Shown one piece after another: positions 54,281 to 64,000 of a DNA stretch of 64,000 nt; the first letter of the stretch is position 1, and each line of letters begins with the position of its first letter. The position numbers and the translations under genes are program-made. The notes under the pieces were generated by a model. That model made no database searches. It was not told the DNA's origin and saw only the letters and a list, made by a program, of their open reading frames with translations. Source of the stretch: Pedobacter sp. KBW06 (GTDB lineage Bacteria; Bacteroidota; Bacteroidia; Sphingobacteriales; Sphingobacteriaceae); assembly GCF_003852525.1 (NCBI RefSeq), contig NZ_QAJL01000001.1, forward strand, positions 2,059,268 to 2,123,267, in the 5' to 3' direction.

Positions 54281-55486
54281 CTATTTGTTCTTCTTGGTAT
54301 CTGTTTTACTATTCTCTTTTGCTGCCCCCGGCTTCTTTGCAGCAGTTTTTACCGGTTTTTTTACTACCGGCTTGGCGGGTTTTGTTGTTGCCGGTTTAGC
54401 CGGCGGCTTTACTGTGGTTTTCTTTACAGGACTGGCTACCTTTTTATTTACCGTTTTAGCAACTGCAGGCTTTGTTGTCTTTGCCGCTGCTGGTTTTGTG
54501 GTTTTCGCGATCGCTGGTTTTGTACTCAACACCGGCTTAACCGTTTTTGGCGGGGGAACCACTGCACCATCAGGCTGGTCAGGGTCATCTCCGTCATTTT
54601 TCATTTCCATGGCGATCTGCTGCAACACCAGCTTATCAACCACCGCTTTATTTGACTTCAGTGTATCGACAATCTTAGGCCGCTTCACGCCATTGACAAT
54701 TACAGAATCCGGTTTATTTTTCACGCAAACCACCTGGTTCGTATACTTTACATTGATGGTTTTATACGTATCCCATCCCACTTTCGGCATGGCTTGTTTA
54801 TAAAAGGCCAGCAGGTTTCTCATCTTTACATCTAAAGAATCTGCAGAACCCAGAATAATGCGTTGATTGCCTACTCTCGGGATCAGCTCGATATCTGCCT
54901 TATCATTTACAAAAAGCTGTTCGATCTGCGCATCCCACAAAGTATCCTTCTTGATAAACAATGCAGTCTCATACAAATCCCTGGCCAGTTTGGTGATCAG
55001 CGTATCCACCCTTCCGGTAAAATGTTCCATTACATTTCCATTCGCCACCAGCACATCTGCGGTGAAGTTTGGAGATACCGGCATTTTCAATCCGTTCCGG
55101 TCAATATAATAGTCCTGACCATTGGCATTGATCACCCTTAAAATCGGCTGACGCTGTTTAATTTCAATATGGATCACCCCATCCATATCCGCATAGACCG
55201 TTGCCATTGCGATATACGGATTCGATTTAATCTTTTTCTCTATGTCCTGAAGGTTCACCTGCTCCAGCTTACGCCCGATCAGAGAACCCTGACTCTGCTT
55301 CAAAACCGCATCAATCTCTTCTCTTTCAATAAAGTTATCCGCACCCGGAATTAATATTTTGACATTGGTAATCTCCACCGTACTTTTCTTGCTGCTTACA
55401 AAACTCATAAGCACCACCAGGCCGCTCAGACAAAATATCCAGGCAAACTTGTTAAATACCGATTTCCAATTGATGTCTTTAAACAT
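54281..55486 (-). CDS. ftsQ: Cell division protein FtsQ with long basic tail
   Basis: 401 residues. One N-terminal membrane helix (about 13-29) is followed by a POTRA domain (VEITNVKILIPGADNFIEREEI) and a beta domain (GQDYYIDRNGLKMPVSPNF). From about 310 the protein becomes a Lys/Pro/Ala/Thr-rich low-complexity tail of about 90 residues with repeats of the AKTTKPA type, which would lie in the periplasm. FtsQ scaffolds the divisome. Start overlaps the murC end by 8 bases. Confidence 0.92.
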   Translation of the reverse strand: MFKDINWKSVFNKFAWIFCLSGLVVLMSFVSSKKSTVEITNVKILIPGADNFIEREEIDAVLKQSQGSLIGRKLEQVNLQDIEKKIKSNPYIAMATVYADMDGVIHIEIKQRQPILRVINANGQDYYIDRNGLKMPVSPNFTADVLVANGNVMEHFTGRVDTLITKLARDLYETALFIKKDTLWDAQIEQLFVNDKADIELIPRVGNQRIILGSADSLDVKMRNLLAFYKQAMPKVGWDTYKTINVKYTNQVVCVKNKPDSVIVNGVKRPKIVDTLKSNKAVVDKLVLQQIAMEMKNDGDDPDQPDGAVVPPPKTVKPVLSTKPAIAKTTKPAAAKTTKPAVAKTVNKKVASPVKKTTVKPPAKPATTKPAKPVVKKPVKTAAKKPGAAKENSKTDTKKNK

Positions 55487-56837
55487 TAGTGAAATTAGCT
55501 TTAAGTGGTTGTATTAACGTATCTATGTCCCCTGCGCCCACTGTCAGCAGCAACTCAGGGTTTTTATTTTTAATGTACTCCGGCACCAGGCCTTTGGCAA
55601 CAATCTCTTTATTTTTAAGGCTGATTTTATTCAGCAAAAAGTTCGAATCAATTCCTTCCAGTGGTAATTCTCTCGCGGGATAAATTTCCAGCAATACCAG
55701 CTCGTCTACCGTACCCAATACTTTTGCAAAATCATCTGCAAAGTCACGTGTCCGCGTAAACAGGTGCGGCTGAAAAATCACCGTCAGCTTTTTCTCCGGA
55801 TACAACTGTCTGACTGCGTCAAAGCAAGCCCTTAATTCCTCCGGATGATGGGCATAATCGTCAATATAAATATGACCATCCCCATTAACTATATATTCAA
55901 ACCTTCTTTTTACTCCTTTAAAATTCGCAATAGCGACCTTTATTTTATCCGCATCAATGCCCAGCTTTAAGGCCACTGCAATCGCTGCAACCGCATTTTC
56001 TACGTTATGTTTTCCAGGCAGCATCAGCTGAAAATCTGAGATCAGCGTATCTCCATCTGCATAATCAAATACAAACTTCGAACCTTCCACACGGATGTTC
56101 TGTCCTTTGATTTCAGAAGACGAACCTGCACTGTAAGTAATTCCATCTTTCAAAGGCAATCCTGCTTTCACAAACAAGGTCCCTTCCGGCTTCAATTGTC
56201 CGGCAAACAGGCGGAAGGATTCCTCCAGCTGCCCTGCATCACCATAAATATCCAGGTGATCTGCATCCATAGAAGTAATCACAGAAAGATCAGGATGCAA
56301 GGTTAAAAATGACCGGTCATACTCATCAGCCTCTACCACCACCACATGATTGTCTCCCAGCAAAAAATTGCTGTTATAATTGGTCGCTATTCCACCTAAA
56401 AAGGCAGTACAACCAAAGCCAGTATCTGTCAGCACATGGGCAATGATCGAAGAAGTCGTGGTCTTTCCGTGTGTTCCCGCAACTGCGATACAAAACTGAC
56501 CTTTACTAATGATCCCCAGGACTTCAGAACGTTTTTTCAGAACAAAACCGCCTTCCCTGAAATGGTTCAGCAAAGCACTGTTTTTTGGAATGGCCGGCGT
56601 ATAAACAACCAGCGTGTCCACATCATGTGTCCCGAAATCAGCAGGCAATGAAGCTACCTCGTCTGCATAAGAAACCGGAATTCCTTCGTTTTCCAATGCG
56701 ATGGTCAGGTTCGTTCTGGTCTTGTCATAACCACATACCACACAACCCCTGTTTTTGAAATAACGCGCAAGGGCACTCATGCCGATCCCACCAATCCCTA
56801 CAAAATAAATCCGTTTAATCGTTTCTAACTCCATCAT
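55479..56837 (-). CDS. murC: UDP-N-acetylmuramate--L-alanine ligase
   Basis: 452 residues. N-terminal Rossmann segment YFVGIGGIGMSALARYF, ATP loop GTHGKTTT (121-128), central VVVEADEYDRSFL and C-terminal IYIDDYAHHPEELRA mark MurC. It adds L-Ala to UDP-MurNAc. The start at 56837 overlaps the end of murG by 23 bases; the second codon is also ATG. Confidence 0.97.
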   Translation of the reverse strand: MMELETIKRIYFVGIGGIGMSALARYFKNRGCVVCGYDKTRTNLTIALENEGIPVSYADEVASLPADFGTHDVDTLVVYTPAIPKNSALLNHFREGGFVLKKRSEVLGIISKGQFCIAVAGTHGKTTTSSIIAHVLTDTGFGCTAFLGGIATNYNSNFLLGDNHVVVVEADEYDRSFLTLHPDLSVITSMDADHLDIYGDAGQLEESFRLFAGQLKPEGTLFVKAGLPLKDGITYSAGSSSEIKGQNIRVEGSKFVFDYADGDTLISDFQLMLPGKHNVENAVAAIAVALKLGIDADKIKVAIANFKGVKRRFEYIVNGDGHIYIDDYAHHPEELRACFDAVRQLYPEKKLTVIFQPHLFTRTRDFADDFAKVLGTVDELVLLEIYPARELPLEGIDSNFLLNKISLKNKEIVAKGLVPEYIKNKNPELLLTVGAGDIDTLIQPLKANFTNV

Positions 56838-57948
56838 GACCTCCCTTCCTTGCTAAAATCATTACCTCTTCTGCAATTATATTATCGGAATCCGGCAAAG
56901 CCATCTTTCCTATATTTTCGGAAAACATTTTACTGCGTTCCTTATCTTCTAATAAACTCAAAGCTTCCCGTACCAGTGTATCTTCTGCAGAACGATCGGC
57001 AATTAACAATGCTGCATTTTGTTTGACCAGCGCCATCGCATTTTTAGTCTGGTGATCTTCCGCCACATTCGGCGAAGGCACCAGGATCACCGGTTTTTTA
57101 ATCAAACAAAGCTCTGCAATCGTACCTGCGCCTGCCCTGGAAATAATCAAATCCGCAGCAGCATAAGCCATGTCCATTTTATTCAGGAATTCCAGAATTC
57201 TGATATTGGGATGAAAATCCAGTCCTACCCGCTCTACAATTCCTTTATAATAAAACTTACCCGTTTGCCAGATCACCTGAACATCCACATCAATCAATTC
57301 CTGAAGGTGCTTTTCAATGCTTTTATTTAATGTTCCTGCCCCAAGACTGCCACCTGTTACCAGGATCGTTTTCTTCAAAGGATCCAGTTTCAGCAATTCT
57401 GCACCTGCATGGTGTTTTTGTACGATATCTACCACATCTTTCCTTACCGGATTTCCTGTTTTAAGGATATTCCCTGTTGGGAAGAACTGGTCCATATCAT
57501 CAAAAGCCACGCAAATTTTAGCTGCTTTCTTACCCAGCCATTTGTTCGTGATCCCGGCATAAGAATTCTGTTCCTGAATCAGGTAAGGAACATTCTTCAA
57601 TGATGCAGCAAACAAGATTGGTCCGGAAGCATAACCACCAACACCAACCACAACATCCGGTTTAAAATCAGCAATTAACTGCAAGGCCTTACGCATGCTT
57701 CCAAGCAATTTAAATGGCAAACTTAAATTTTTCGCAATAGAGCCTCTTTGTATACCGCTGATGTTTAAACCAATAATTTTATATCCGGCAGCAGGAACTT
57801 TTTCCATTTCCATTCTGCCCGTAGCGCCGACAAATAAAATCTCACAGCCCGGCTCCATGCGTTTTAAGGCATTCGCTATTGATATCGCCGGAAAAATATG
57901 TCCGCCGGTACCACCACCTGAAATAATTATTCTCGTTGCTCTCTTCAT
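56815..57948 (-). CDS. murG: UDP-GlcNAc:lipid I N-acetylglucosaminyltransferase
   Basis: 377 residues from ATG 57948; a GTG 30 bases upstream would overlap ftsW and adds no homology. The N-terminal GGTGGH (12-17) binds lipid I pyrophosphate, VVVGVGGYASGPIL is conserved, and the C-terminal half has TGGSLGAGTLN and ISRAGAGTIAEL for UDP-GlcNAc. A peripheral inner-membrane enzyme that makes lipid II. Starts 7 bases after ftsW. Confidence 0.96.
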   Translation of the reverse strand: MKRATRIIISGGGTGGHIFPAISIANALKRMEPGCEILFVGATGRMEMEKVPAAGYKIIGLNISGIQRGSIAKNLSLPFKLLGSMRKALQLIADFKPDVVVGVGGYASGPILFAASLKNVPYLIQEQNSYAGITNKWLGKKAAKICVAFDDMDQFFPTGNILKTGNPVRKDVVDIVQKHHAGAELLKLDPLKKTILVTGGSLGAGTLNKSIEKHLQELIDVDVQVIWQTGKFYYKGIVERVGLDFHPNIRILEFLNKMDMAYAAADLIISRAGAGTIAELCLIKKPVILVPSPNVAEDHQTKNAMALVKQNAALLIADRSAEDTLVREALSLLEDKERSKMFSENIGKMALPDSDNIIAEEVMILARKGGHDGVRND

Positions 57949-57955
57949 CTTTATA

Positions 57956-59122
57956 TTATGCCATTGCAGGTATTTCACCTACAACTACTTTTTTACTCCC
58001 TTTTTCTTCTACATCTCTACTTACGCTCAGGATAATTCCGAATGCGATACTCGTAAAGATCATTGATGTTCCCCCCATACTTACCAATGGTAACGGAACC
58101 CCTGTTACCGGACCTAATCCTACCGCTACGGCCATGTTAGCAAAAGCCTGGATCGTCAGACTAAAACTAAGGCCCGCAGCCAGCAAAGCCCCAAAGGCCT
58201 TAGGACTTTGGGTTACAATCCGGACGCACCGGTAGAGCAGGACGAGATACAATACAATCACCGTCATTGCCCCCAGCAAACCATATTCCTCCACAATAAT
58301 GGCGAAGATAAAATCCGAATACGGATGGGGTAAGAAATTCCGTTGTGTACTATTTCCCGGTCCCTTTCCAAAAACACCACCCGTTGCCAGGGCTATTTTA
58401 GATTGATCCGCCTGATAGGTCTTGTCTGAATTTTGTTTCTCCGGATGTAAAAACGCATTTACCCTCGACTTGTATGTTCCGGCCCTTGGCCCTAAAAACA
58501 CAATCAGCAACAGCAGCACCGCGCCACCTGCACATACGATAGAGATCTGCTTGATGCTGATCCTTCCGATGATGAGCAAGAGTATGCTTACCCCAAAAAG
58601 CATGATTGCCGTAGACAAGTTCGCCCATGCAATCAAAGCAAATACCACACATACCGATCCCATAATGGGAATAAAGGCTTCTTTTACATCCTTAATATTT
58701 TCCTGTTTCTTCGTCAGCATTCTCGCGAGAAAGGTAATCAGCGCCAGTTTTGCCAAATCGGAAGTTTGAAAAGTCAGTCCGATTACCGGAATTTTCACCC
58801 AACGGGAAGCCTCATTGATGCTCGCCCCGAAAACTGCCGTATAAAACAGCAATGGGATCGTGATGATCATCAGGATTTTTGAAATTCCGGCGTAATATTT
58901 ATAATCCAATAAATGCGCAACATAGATCATTCCTATCCCCATAATTACGAAGATCAAATGCTTGGTCAATAAGACCTTTTCCACCGTTTTACCAACTTTA
59001 TAAGCATAGGTTCCCGTAGCACTATACACCGTAAGTATAGAGATCAGAGACAAAAGGATAATGATCAGCCATATCCAGCGATCTCCTTTTGTTTTGTCTA
59101 AAATCTTATTTATTGCGATCAT
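57956..59122 (-). CDS. ftsW: SEDS-family peptidoglycan glycosyltransferase FtsW
   Basis: 388 residues with about ten membrane helices. SEDS features include VYSATGTYAY early, a large periplasmic loop with the catalytic-type region and GVPLPLVSMGGTSMIFTSIAFGIIL near the end. FtsW polymerises lipid II at the septum together with its cognate class B PBP, whose gene lies upstream. It is 3 bases after murD. Confidence 0.95.
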   Translation of the reverse strand: MIAINKILDKTKGDRWIWLIIILLSLISILTVYSATGTYAYKVGKTVEKVLLTKHLIFVIMGIGMIYVAHLLDYKYYAGISKILMIITIPLLFYTAVFGASINEASRWVKIPVIGLTFQTSDLAKLALITFLARMLTKKQENIKDVKEAFIPIMGSVCVVFALIAWANLSTAIMLFGVSILLLIIGRISIKQISIVCAGGAVLLLLIVFLGPRAGTYKSRVNAFLHPEKQNSDKTYQADQSKIALATGGVFGKGPGNSTQRNFLPHPYSDFIFAIIVEEYGLLGAMTVIVLYLVLLYRCVRIVTQSPKAFGALLAAGLSFSLTIQAFANMAVAVGLGPVTGVPLPLVSMGGTSMIFTSIAFGIILSVSRDVEEKGSKKVVVGEIPAMA

Positions 59123-59125
59123 AAT

Positions 59126-60469
59126 CTATAATTCTTTCACAGCCATCTTAAATTGATTGCCACGGTCCTCATAATTCTTAAACAAATCGAAGCTTGCACA
59201 GGCAGGCGACAACAATACCGTATTTCCTTTTTTAGCCAGGTGATAAGCCATCTTAACTGCTTCATTTGCAGAAAAAGTATTGACAATCACTTCCACATCA
59301 TCTTCAAAAGCTTCGTGAATTCTTTTATTGTCTTTTCCTAAGCATACGATTGCCCTTACCTTCTGGCGAACCAGGTCCTTCAGCATGTCGTAATCGTTTC
59401 CTTTATCTACACCCCCCATGATTAAAATCACATCGGTATTTACGCTTTCCAATGCATACCAGGTAGAATTCACATTCGTTGCCTTGGAGTCATTGATATA
59501 TTCCACACCAGAGATCTTAGCCACATGTTCCAGTCTGTGTTCAATATTCCTGAAGTCCCCCATGCTTTCACGAATGGTAGCATTTCTGATCTCTAATACT
59601 TTTGCCACTATGCCCGAAGCCATAGAGTTATAAATATTATGCTTGCCTTGTAACGCTAGTTCTATGATGGACATGGTTAATGGGTCTTTATGGTTAATAT
59701 TGATATGCATGTTGTTACTTTCCAGGTATGCGCCTTCTTCGATTTGTTTTCGAATAGAAAAGGGGTACATTTTTGAATTAAACCTGATGTGTTTCATTGC
59801 CTTTATCGTCTCTTCATCATCGGCACAATAGATGAAAGTGTCATTACTACCCTGATTTTGAGCGATACGCATTTTTGATGCCGCATAGTTCCCCAACTTG
59901 TAGTCATACCTGTCCAGATGATCTGGTGTGATGTTTAATAAAACAGCGATATCTGCTCTAAAATCATACATATCATCCAGCATAAAACTCGAGATCTCCA
60001 GGACATACCAGTCAAATTCAGCTGTAGCTACCAAAGCAGCAAAGCTATTTCCGATATTTCCTGCCAATCCAACATTCAAACCTGCTTTCTTCAAAATATG
60101 GTAAGTCAGCATGCTTGTCGTTGTTTTACCATTAGATCCTGTAATACAGATCGTTTTGGCATCGGTATATCTTTTCGCGAACTCAATCTCAGAGATCACC
60201 GGAATCTGTTTCTTTTTCAAGGCAACAACGATCGGCGCTTTCTCCGGAATTCCCGGACTCTTGATCACTTCAGCTGCATTCAGGATCTGTTCTGTCGTAT
60301 GTTGTTTTTCTTCAAACGCGATGTTCAACTCCTGCAGGCGTTCTTTATACTGAGAAGCGATGGCACCAAAGTCAGATACAAAAACATCAAAACCTTCTTT
60401 TTGCGCCAGCATTGCTGCACCTACACCGCTTTCACCGGCACCTAAAACGACTATCCTTTTATTTTCCAT
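59126..60469 (-). CDS. murD: UDP-N-acetylmuramoyl-L-alanine--D-glutamate ligase
   Basis: 447 residues. Rossmann start IVVLGAGESGVGAAML, ATP loop GSNGKTTT (111-118), LNITPDHLDRY and YINDSKATNVNSTWYALES are typical of MurD. It adds D-Glu in cytoplasmic precursor synthesis. It overlaps mraY by one base. Confidence 0.97.
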   Translation of the reverse strand: MENKRIVVLGAGESGVGAAMLAQKEGFDVFVSDFGAIASQYKERLQELNIAFEEKQHTTEQILNAAEVIKSPGIPEKAPIVVALKKKQIPVISEIEFAKRYTDAKTICITGSNGKTTTSMLTYHILKKAGLNVGLAGNIGNSFAALVATAEFDWYVLEISSFMLDDMYDFRADIAVLLNITPDHLDRYDYKLGNYAASKMRIAQNQGSNDTFIYCADDEETIKAMKHIRFNSKMYPFSIRKQIEEGAYLESNNMHININHKDPLTMSIIELALQGKHNIYNSMASGIVAKVLEIRNATIRESMGDFRNIEHRLEHVAKISGVEYINDSKATNVNSTWYALESVNTDVILIMGGVDKGNDYDMLKDLVRQKVRAIVCLGKDNKRIHEAFEDDVEVIVNTFSANEAVKMAYHLAKKGNTVLLSPACASFDLFKNYEDRGNQFKMAVKEL

Positions 60470-61716
60470 TATCGTAGTTTTAAAGTGATGATGGTAATAA
60501 TGGCCAAAAGAATTCCAATGATCCAGAAACGGGTAACGATCTTCGCTTCATGGTATCCTTTTTTCTGATAATGATGGTGTAAAGGCGACATCAGGAAAAT
60601 CCTTCGTCCTTCACCAAAACGTTTCTTGGTATATTTAAAATAGCTCACCTGGATGATTACCGACAGGTTCTCTATCAGGAATACTCCACATAAAACCGGG
60701 ATTAACAATTCTTTACGGATCATGATGGCAAAGGCCGCAATGATTCCTCCGATGGCCAGACTTCCGGTATCTCCCATAAACACCTGTGCAGGGTAGGAAT
60801 TGTACCATAAGAAGCCCACACAAGCACCCACAAAGGCACCCGCAAAAATCATCAGCTCTCCTGAATTGGGGATATACATGATGTTCAGGTAATCTGCGAT
60901 CACGGTATTACCGGATACATAAGCCAATAAGCCTAAGGTAAGTCCGATGATGGCCGAAGTACCTGTCGCCAGTCCATCAATCCCATCCGTAATGTTTGCC
61001 CCGTTGGATACTGCGGTTACGATAATCACCACAAACAACAGGAACACGAAAACCGCATATTTCTCATACCCATCGCCCAAAAACTTAAGGACTTTGGCAT
61101 AATCAAACTCATTGTTTTTATAAAAAGGCACATTGGTCAGGGTAGATTTCACATCCTGAGTATAGTAAAAGCTTTCTCCTTTTTGTCTCAACACCATTGG
61201 TGCCGTAGTTTTCGAGATTCCCGATTCATCAACCGTTTGTCTCACCACGATATTGGGATTGAAATACATCGTCCAGCCAATGATTAAAGCCAGACCAACC
61301 TGTCCTACAATCTTAAACCTTCCCGCTAAACCTTCTTTATTTTTCTTGAAGACCTTGATATAATCATCTACAAAACCGATGATACCCATCCACACGGTGG
61401 TGATGATCATCAGCAATACGTAAATATTCGAAAGGTTGGCCAGCAATAATGTAGGCACCAGAATCCCTAACAGGATCATGATCCCGCCCATTGTTGGCGT
61501 TCCCTGCTTTTGCATTTGTCCTTCCAGACCCAAATTTCTAACCGTCTCACCCACCTGCATTTTTTGCAGATAATCAATAATTCTACGGCCATAAACCGTA
61601 GTGATGATCAGGGAAATAATCACTGCCAATGAAGTCCGGAAAGTGATGTATTGAAACAACCTCAATCCCGGGAAATCGTAATGCTGATTTAGATATTCAA
61701 ACAGATAGTACAACAT
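60469..61716 (-). CDS. mraY: Phospho-N-acetylmuramoyl-pentapeptide transferase
   Basis: 415 residues, about 55 longer than the E. coli enzyme because of an extramembrane insert (about 170-230, with [17 protein letters not shown]), which is usual for Bacteroidota MraY. Catalytic motifs: [23 protein letters not shown] and [11 protein letters not shown], plus MSPLHHHYQ. It makes lipid I at the inner membrane. Overlaps murE and murD by one base each. Confidence 0.97.
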   Translation of the reverse strand: MLYYLFEYLNQHYDFPGLRLFQYITFRTSLAVIISLIITTVYGRRIIDYLQKMQVGETVRNLGLEGQMQKQGTPTMGGIMILLGILVPTLLLANLSNIYVLLMIITTVWMGIIGFVDDYIKVFKKNKEGLAGRFKIVGQVGLALIIGWTMYFNPNIVVRQTVDESGISKTTAPMVLRQKGESFYYTQDVKSTLTNVPFYKNNEFDYAKVLKFLGDGYEKYAVFVFLLFVVIIVTAVSNGANITDGIDGLATGTSAIIGLTLGLLAYVSGNTVIADYLNIMYIPNSGELMIFAGAFVGACVGFLWYNSYPAQVFMGDTGSLAIGGIIAAFAIMIRKELLIPVLCGVFLIENLSVIIQVSYFKYTKKRFGEGRRIFLMSPLHHHYQKKGYHEAKIVTRFWIIGILLAIITIITLKLR

Positions 61717-63173
61717 TAGCTGATTAAGTTTAATTGTTCCATTAATATTTCCTTATCATCAAAATGATACCTCACTCCATTGATCTCCTGATACTTTTCG
61801 TGCCCTTTTCCGGCAAGCAGGATGATATCACCTGGCCTTGCTAAATGGCAAGCCGTTTTTATCGCCTCTCTTCTATCCACTATACTCAACGTCTTACGTT
61901 TATTTGTTGGCGACACGCCCTTTTCCATTTCCTCTACAATTGTTTGTGGGTTCTCCGACCTTGGATTATCCGAAGTCAGGATCACCTTATCACTCCAGTC
62001 GCAGGCCACCTGTGCCATGACCGGACGTTTTGTTTTATCTCTGTCACCACCACAACCGATGATGGTGATCACTTGTTCTGTACCTTTTCTGATGTCATGA
62101 ATCGTGCTCAACACGTTCTGAACCGCATCCGGAGTATGTGCATAATCCACTATTCCGATGATGTTCTGACTGGAAGTGATGTAATCAAATCTTCCTTCCG
62201 CACCGGTCAGGTTACTCAAAGCTGTCAATACCGTCAGTTTATCCTGACCAAGTAGTACTGCCGTTCCATAAACTGCCAATAGGTTGTATGCATTGAAAGA
62301 ACCTACCAGTTTAAAGAATACATCTGCATGGTCAATATCCAGGTGCAAACCATTAAAGCTGTTCTCTACTACCTTCGCTTTAAAGTCGGCCAGTTGTTTC
62401 AGTGCATAAGTTTGTTTTGTTGCCCTGGTATTCTGCAGCATCACCATTCCATTCCTGTCGTCCAGATTGGTCAATGCAAAAGCATTCGCCGGAAGTCCGT
62501 CAAAAAATGCTTTCTTCGCTTTAATGTAATTGTCAAAGGTCTTGTGAAAATCCAGGTGGTCATGTGTAATGTTCGAAAACACCCCGCCTGCAAAGCTCAA
62601 TCCCTCAGTTCTGTGCTGAACAACCGCATGAGAGCTCACTTCCATAAAGCAGTATTCACAACCTTCATCCACCATGTTCTGCAACAGCTCGTTTAAAGCA
62701 ATTGGGTTAGGTGTGGTATGTGTTGCAGGAATCACTGCATCATTGATGTGGTTCTGTACCGTAGAGATCAGGCCTACACTATAGCCCAGTTCACGGAACA
62801 ATTTAAATAATATCGTTGCGATGGTCGTTTTACCATTTGTACCGGTAATGCCAATCAGTTTTAATTTTGAAGAAGGATTATGGTAGAAGTTAGCCGCCAT
62901 TGCACCTAAGGCAACCGAAGTATTTTCTACCTGAATATAAGTCACCTCTGCATGTTTGTTTTCAGGAATCTGTTCACAAACGATTACTGAAGCACCTGCA
63001 TTAATGGTATCCGCTATATATTTATGTCCATCGGACAAAGTTCCTTTGATTGCAAAAAATACAGTATCCTTAATGATCTGACGGGAATCAAAAGCAAGCG
63101 CAGTCACCTCCCTGTTGGTTACGCCAACCAGGTTTGTTATTGCTATTCCATATAAAACATCTTGTAACTGCAT
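61716..63173 (-). CDS. murE: UDP-N-acetylmuramoyl-tripeptide synthetase (meso-DAP type)
   Basis: 485 residues. N-terminal [20 protein letters not shown] loop GTNGKTT (111-117) and the substrate signature DNPR (402-405, SDNPRSENP). DNPR is the meso-diaminopimelate-type sequence, as opposed to the Lys-adding enzymes. It fits the presence of dapA in the window. Directly next to mraY, with no murF between them. Confidence 0.97.
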   Translation of the reverse strand: MQLQDVLYGIAITNLVGVTNREVTALAFDSRQIIKDTVFFAIKGTLSDGHKYIADTINAGASVIVCEQIPENKHAEVTYIQVENTSVALGAMAANFYHNPSSKLKLIGITGTNGKTTIATILFKLFRELGYSVGLISTVQNHINDAVIPATHTTPNPIALNELLQNMVDEGCEYCFMEVSSHAVVQHRTEGLSFAGGVFSNITHDHLDFHKTFDNYIKAKKAFFDGLPANAFALTNLDDRNGMVMLQNTRATKQTYALKQLADFKAKVVENSFNGLHLDIDHADVFFKLVGSFNAYNLLAVYGTAVLLGQDKLTVLTALSNLTGAEGRFDYITSSQNIIGIVDYAHTPDAVQNVLSTIHDIRKGTEQVITIIGCGGDRDKTKRPVMAQVACDWSDKVILTSDNPRSENPQTIVEEMEKGVSPTNKRKTLSIVDRREAIKTACHLARPGDIILLAGKGHEKYQEINGVRYHFDDKEILMEQLNLIS

Positions 63174-63174
63174 A

Positions 63175-64000
63175 CTATCTCAATTCTAATTCTACTGCCA
63201 ATCCTTTACCTATTTTACTTCCTGAAGGGATAGACTGACTAAACACCTTTCCACTTCCGATCACCTTTGTTTTCAATCCTACATTCCCTAAAAGGTACAA
63301 TGCGTCTTTTAAGCCCATTCCATTTACATTCGGCATAATTCCTTTGATAGAATTATACTCTTCATACACCACACCATTATTGGTATCGATGCTGTTGAAA
63401 TAGGTAGACTTAGCCGCATAAAGCGATTTAATTCCTAAAGCAGTATATACTTTCTTCACTGCTTTACTCTGACCTGCTTTCGCTTCCGGGTTTTTCGTAT
63501 TCCCTACTAAGTGGTCTTTTACATTGTTATACATCTGCATATCACTTGCGTAAATGCGGTCTGCAATTTCTTTAAATACCGGACCAGCTACTGTTGCACC
63601 ATAATATCCGTTCTTAGGACCGTTAATGGCCACAATGATCGAATACTTTGGTTTATCCGCAGGGAAATAACCACAGAAAGAAGCCTGATAGCTTCTCTTT
63701 GCCTTATACCCGTTTCGGCCATCTGCCACCTGTGCAGTTCCTGTTTTTCCTGCAACCCTGTAAAACGGAGAGCCCATCAGCTTACCTGTTCCTTTGGTCA
63801 CTACAGATTCCAGCATGGCCTGCAATTTCTTAATCGTTTTCTCAGAACAAATCCGCTCGCTGATCACCCTGGCTTTAAACTGCTCAATTGGGTTTCCCAG
63901 TCTTCTGATCTCTTTCACAAAGATAGGAGCGATGTATTTTCCATCATTTGCCACTGCGTTGTAAAAGGTCAGCATCTGAAGTGGTGTAATCTGCATCTCA
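63175..64000 (-). CDS. ftsI: Class B penicillin-binding protein with C-terminal PASTA domain (partial, N-terminus beyond window)
   Basis: About 275 C-terminal residues; the frame runs on past the right edge, since the codon before the first in-window Met is sense. The transpeptidase motif KTGT appears in RVAGKTGTAQVADG, preceded by EMQITPLQMLTFYNAVAN. The last 60 residues (GIMPNVNGMGLKDALYLLGN) are a PASTA domain, common in Bacteroidota FtsI. It crosslinks septal peptidoglycan. The end lies 1 base before murE. Confidence 0.95.
   Translation of the reverse strand, partial: EMQITPLQMLTFYNAVANDGKYIAPIFVKEIRRLGNPIEQFKARVISERICSEKTIKKLQAMLESVVTKGTGKLMGSPFYRVAGKTGTAQVADGRNGYKAKRSYQASFCGYFPADKPKYSIIVAINGPKNGYYGATVAGPVFKEIADRIYASDMQMYNNVKDHLVGNTKNPEAKAGQSKAVKKVYTALGIKSLYAAKSTYFNSIDTNNGVVYEEYNSIKGIMPNVNGMGLKDALYLLGNVGLKTKVIGSGKVFSQSIPSGSKIGKGLAVELELR

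Noticed and set aside
57949..57978. GTG start for murG at 57978
   Set aside because: It would overlap ftsW by 23 bases and adds ten residues not seen before the GGTGGH-containing N-terminus of the family.

Overview
This 64 kb window comes from the chromosome of a Bacteroidota bacterium, most likely of the family Sphingobacteriaceae and Pedobacter-like. The signs are a DUF6266 protein, lipoproteins with a lipobox followed by lysines, a CarboxypepD-regulatory-domain TonB receptor, TAnnTTTG-type promoters, a small Hc1 histone-like protein and a reversed Bacteroidota-style dcw cluster. The assignment rests on gene content and motifs only. I saw no rRNA, tRNA, insertion sequence, prophage or CRISPR array.

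Layout. 1-2.3 kb: tail of an unknown protein, then a membrane protein, a NarL-type histidine kinase and its response regulator. 2.3-10.7 kb: small accessory genes (two DinB-fold proteins, a HAD phosphatase, an Lrp regulator with a DMT exporter, an Rnk-like factor, an AlkZ-like glycosylase, two divergent XRE-type regulators, an acyltransferase-3). 10.8-20.8 kb: a GH29 fucosidase, an MFS transporter and a four-gene operon of planctomycete-type cytochrome, DUF1553, DUF1501 and sugar-isomerase proteins, probably a periplasmic redox and sugar system. 21-25.3 kb: a TIGR01777 epimerase pair behind a 36 bp palindrome, a TPR protein, DUF6266 and a lipoprotein.

25.4-32.7 kb is the most unusual block. 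An ECF sigma factor and a TPR-bearing putative anti-sigma factor are divergent from a lipoprotein, a PKD/beta-barrel outer-membrane protein and a TPR-CHAT protease with an intact His/Cys pair, a signal peptide and a C-terminal membrane anchor. Together they look like a cell-envelope sensing and proteolysis module. 32.7-40.2 kb: a branching enzyme (GlgB), a GH31 alpha-glucosidase and a TonB receptor. 40.4-44.2 kb: a penicillin-acylase-family Ntn hydrolase, a small membrane protein and a LuxE-like acyl-activating enzyme.

44.3-51 kb holds housekeeping genes: tyrS, an AcpH-like protein, ligA, dapA, an Hc1-like histone and an alpha-oxoamine synthase of the sphingoid or sulfonolipid type. 51-64 kb is the dcw cluster on the minus strand, read as ftsI(partial)-murE-mraY-murD-ftsW-murG-murC-ftsQ-ftsA-ftsZ, tightly packed and often overlapping. 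murF is not in its usual place between murE and mraY. MurE carries the DNPR signature of a meso-diaminopimelate-adding enzyme, which fits dapA nearby.
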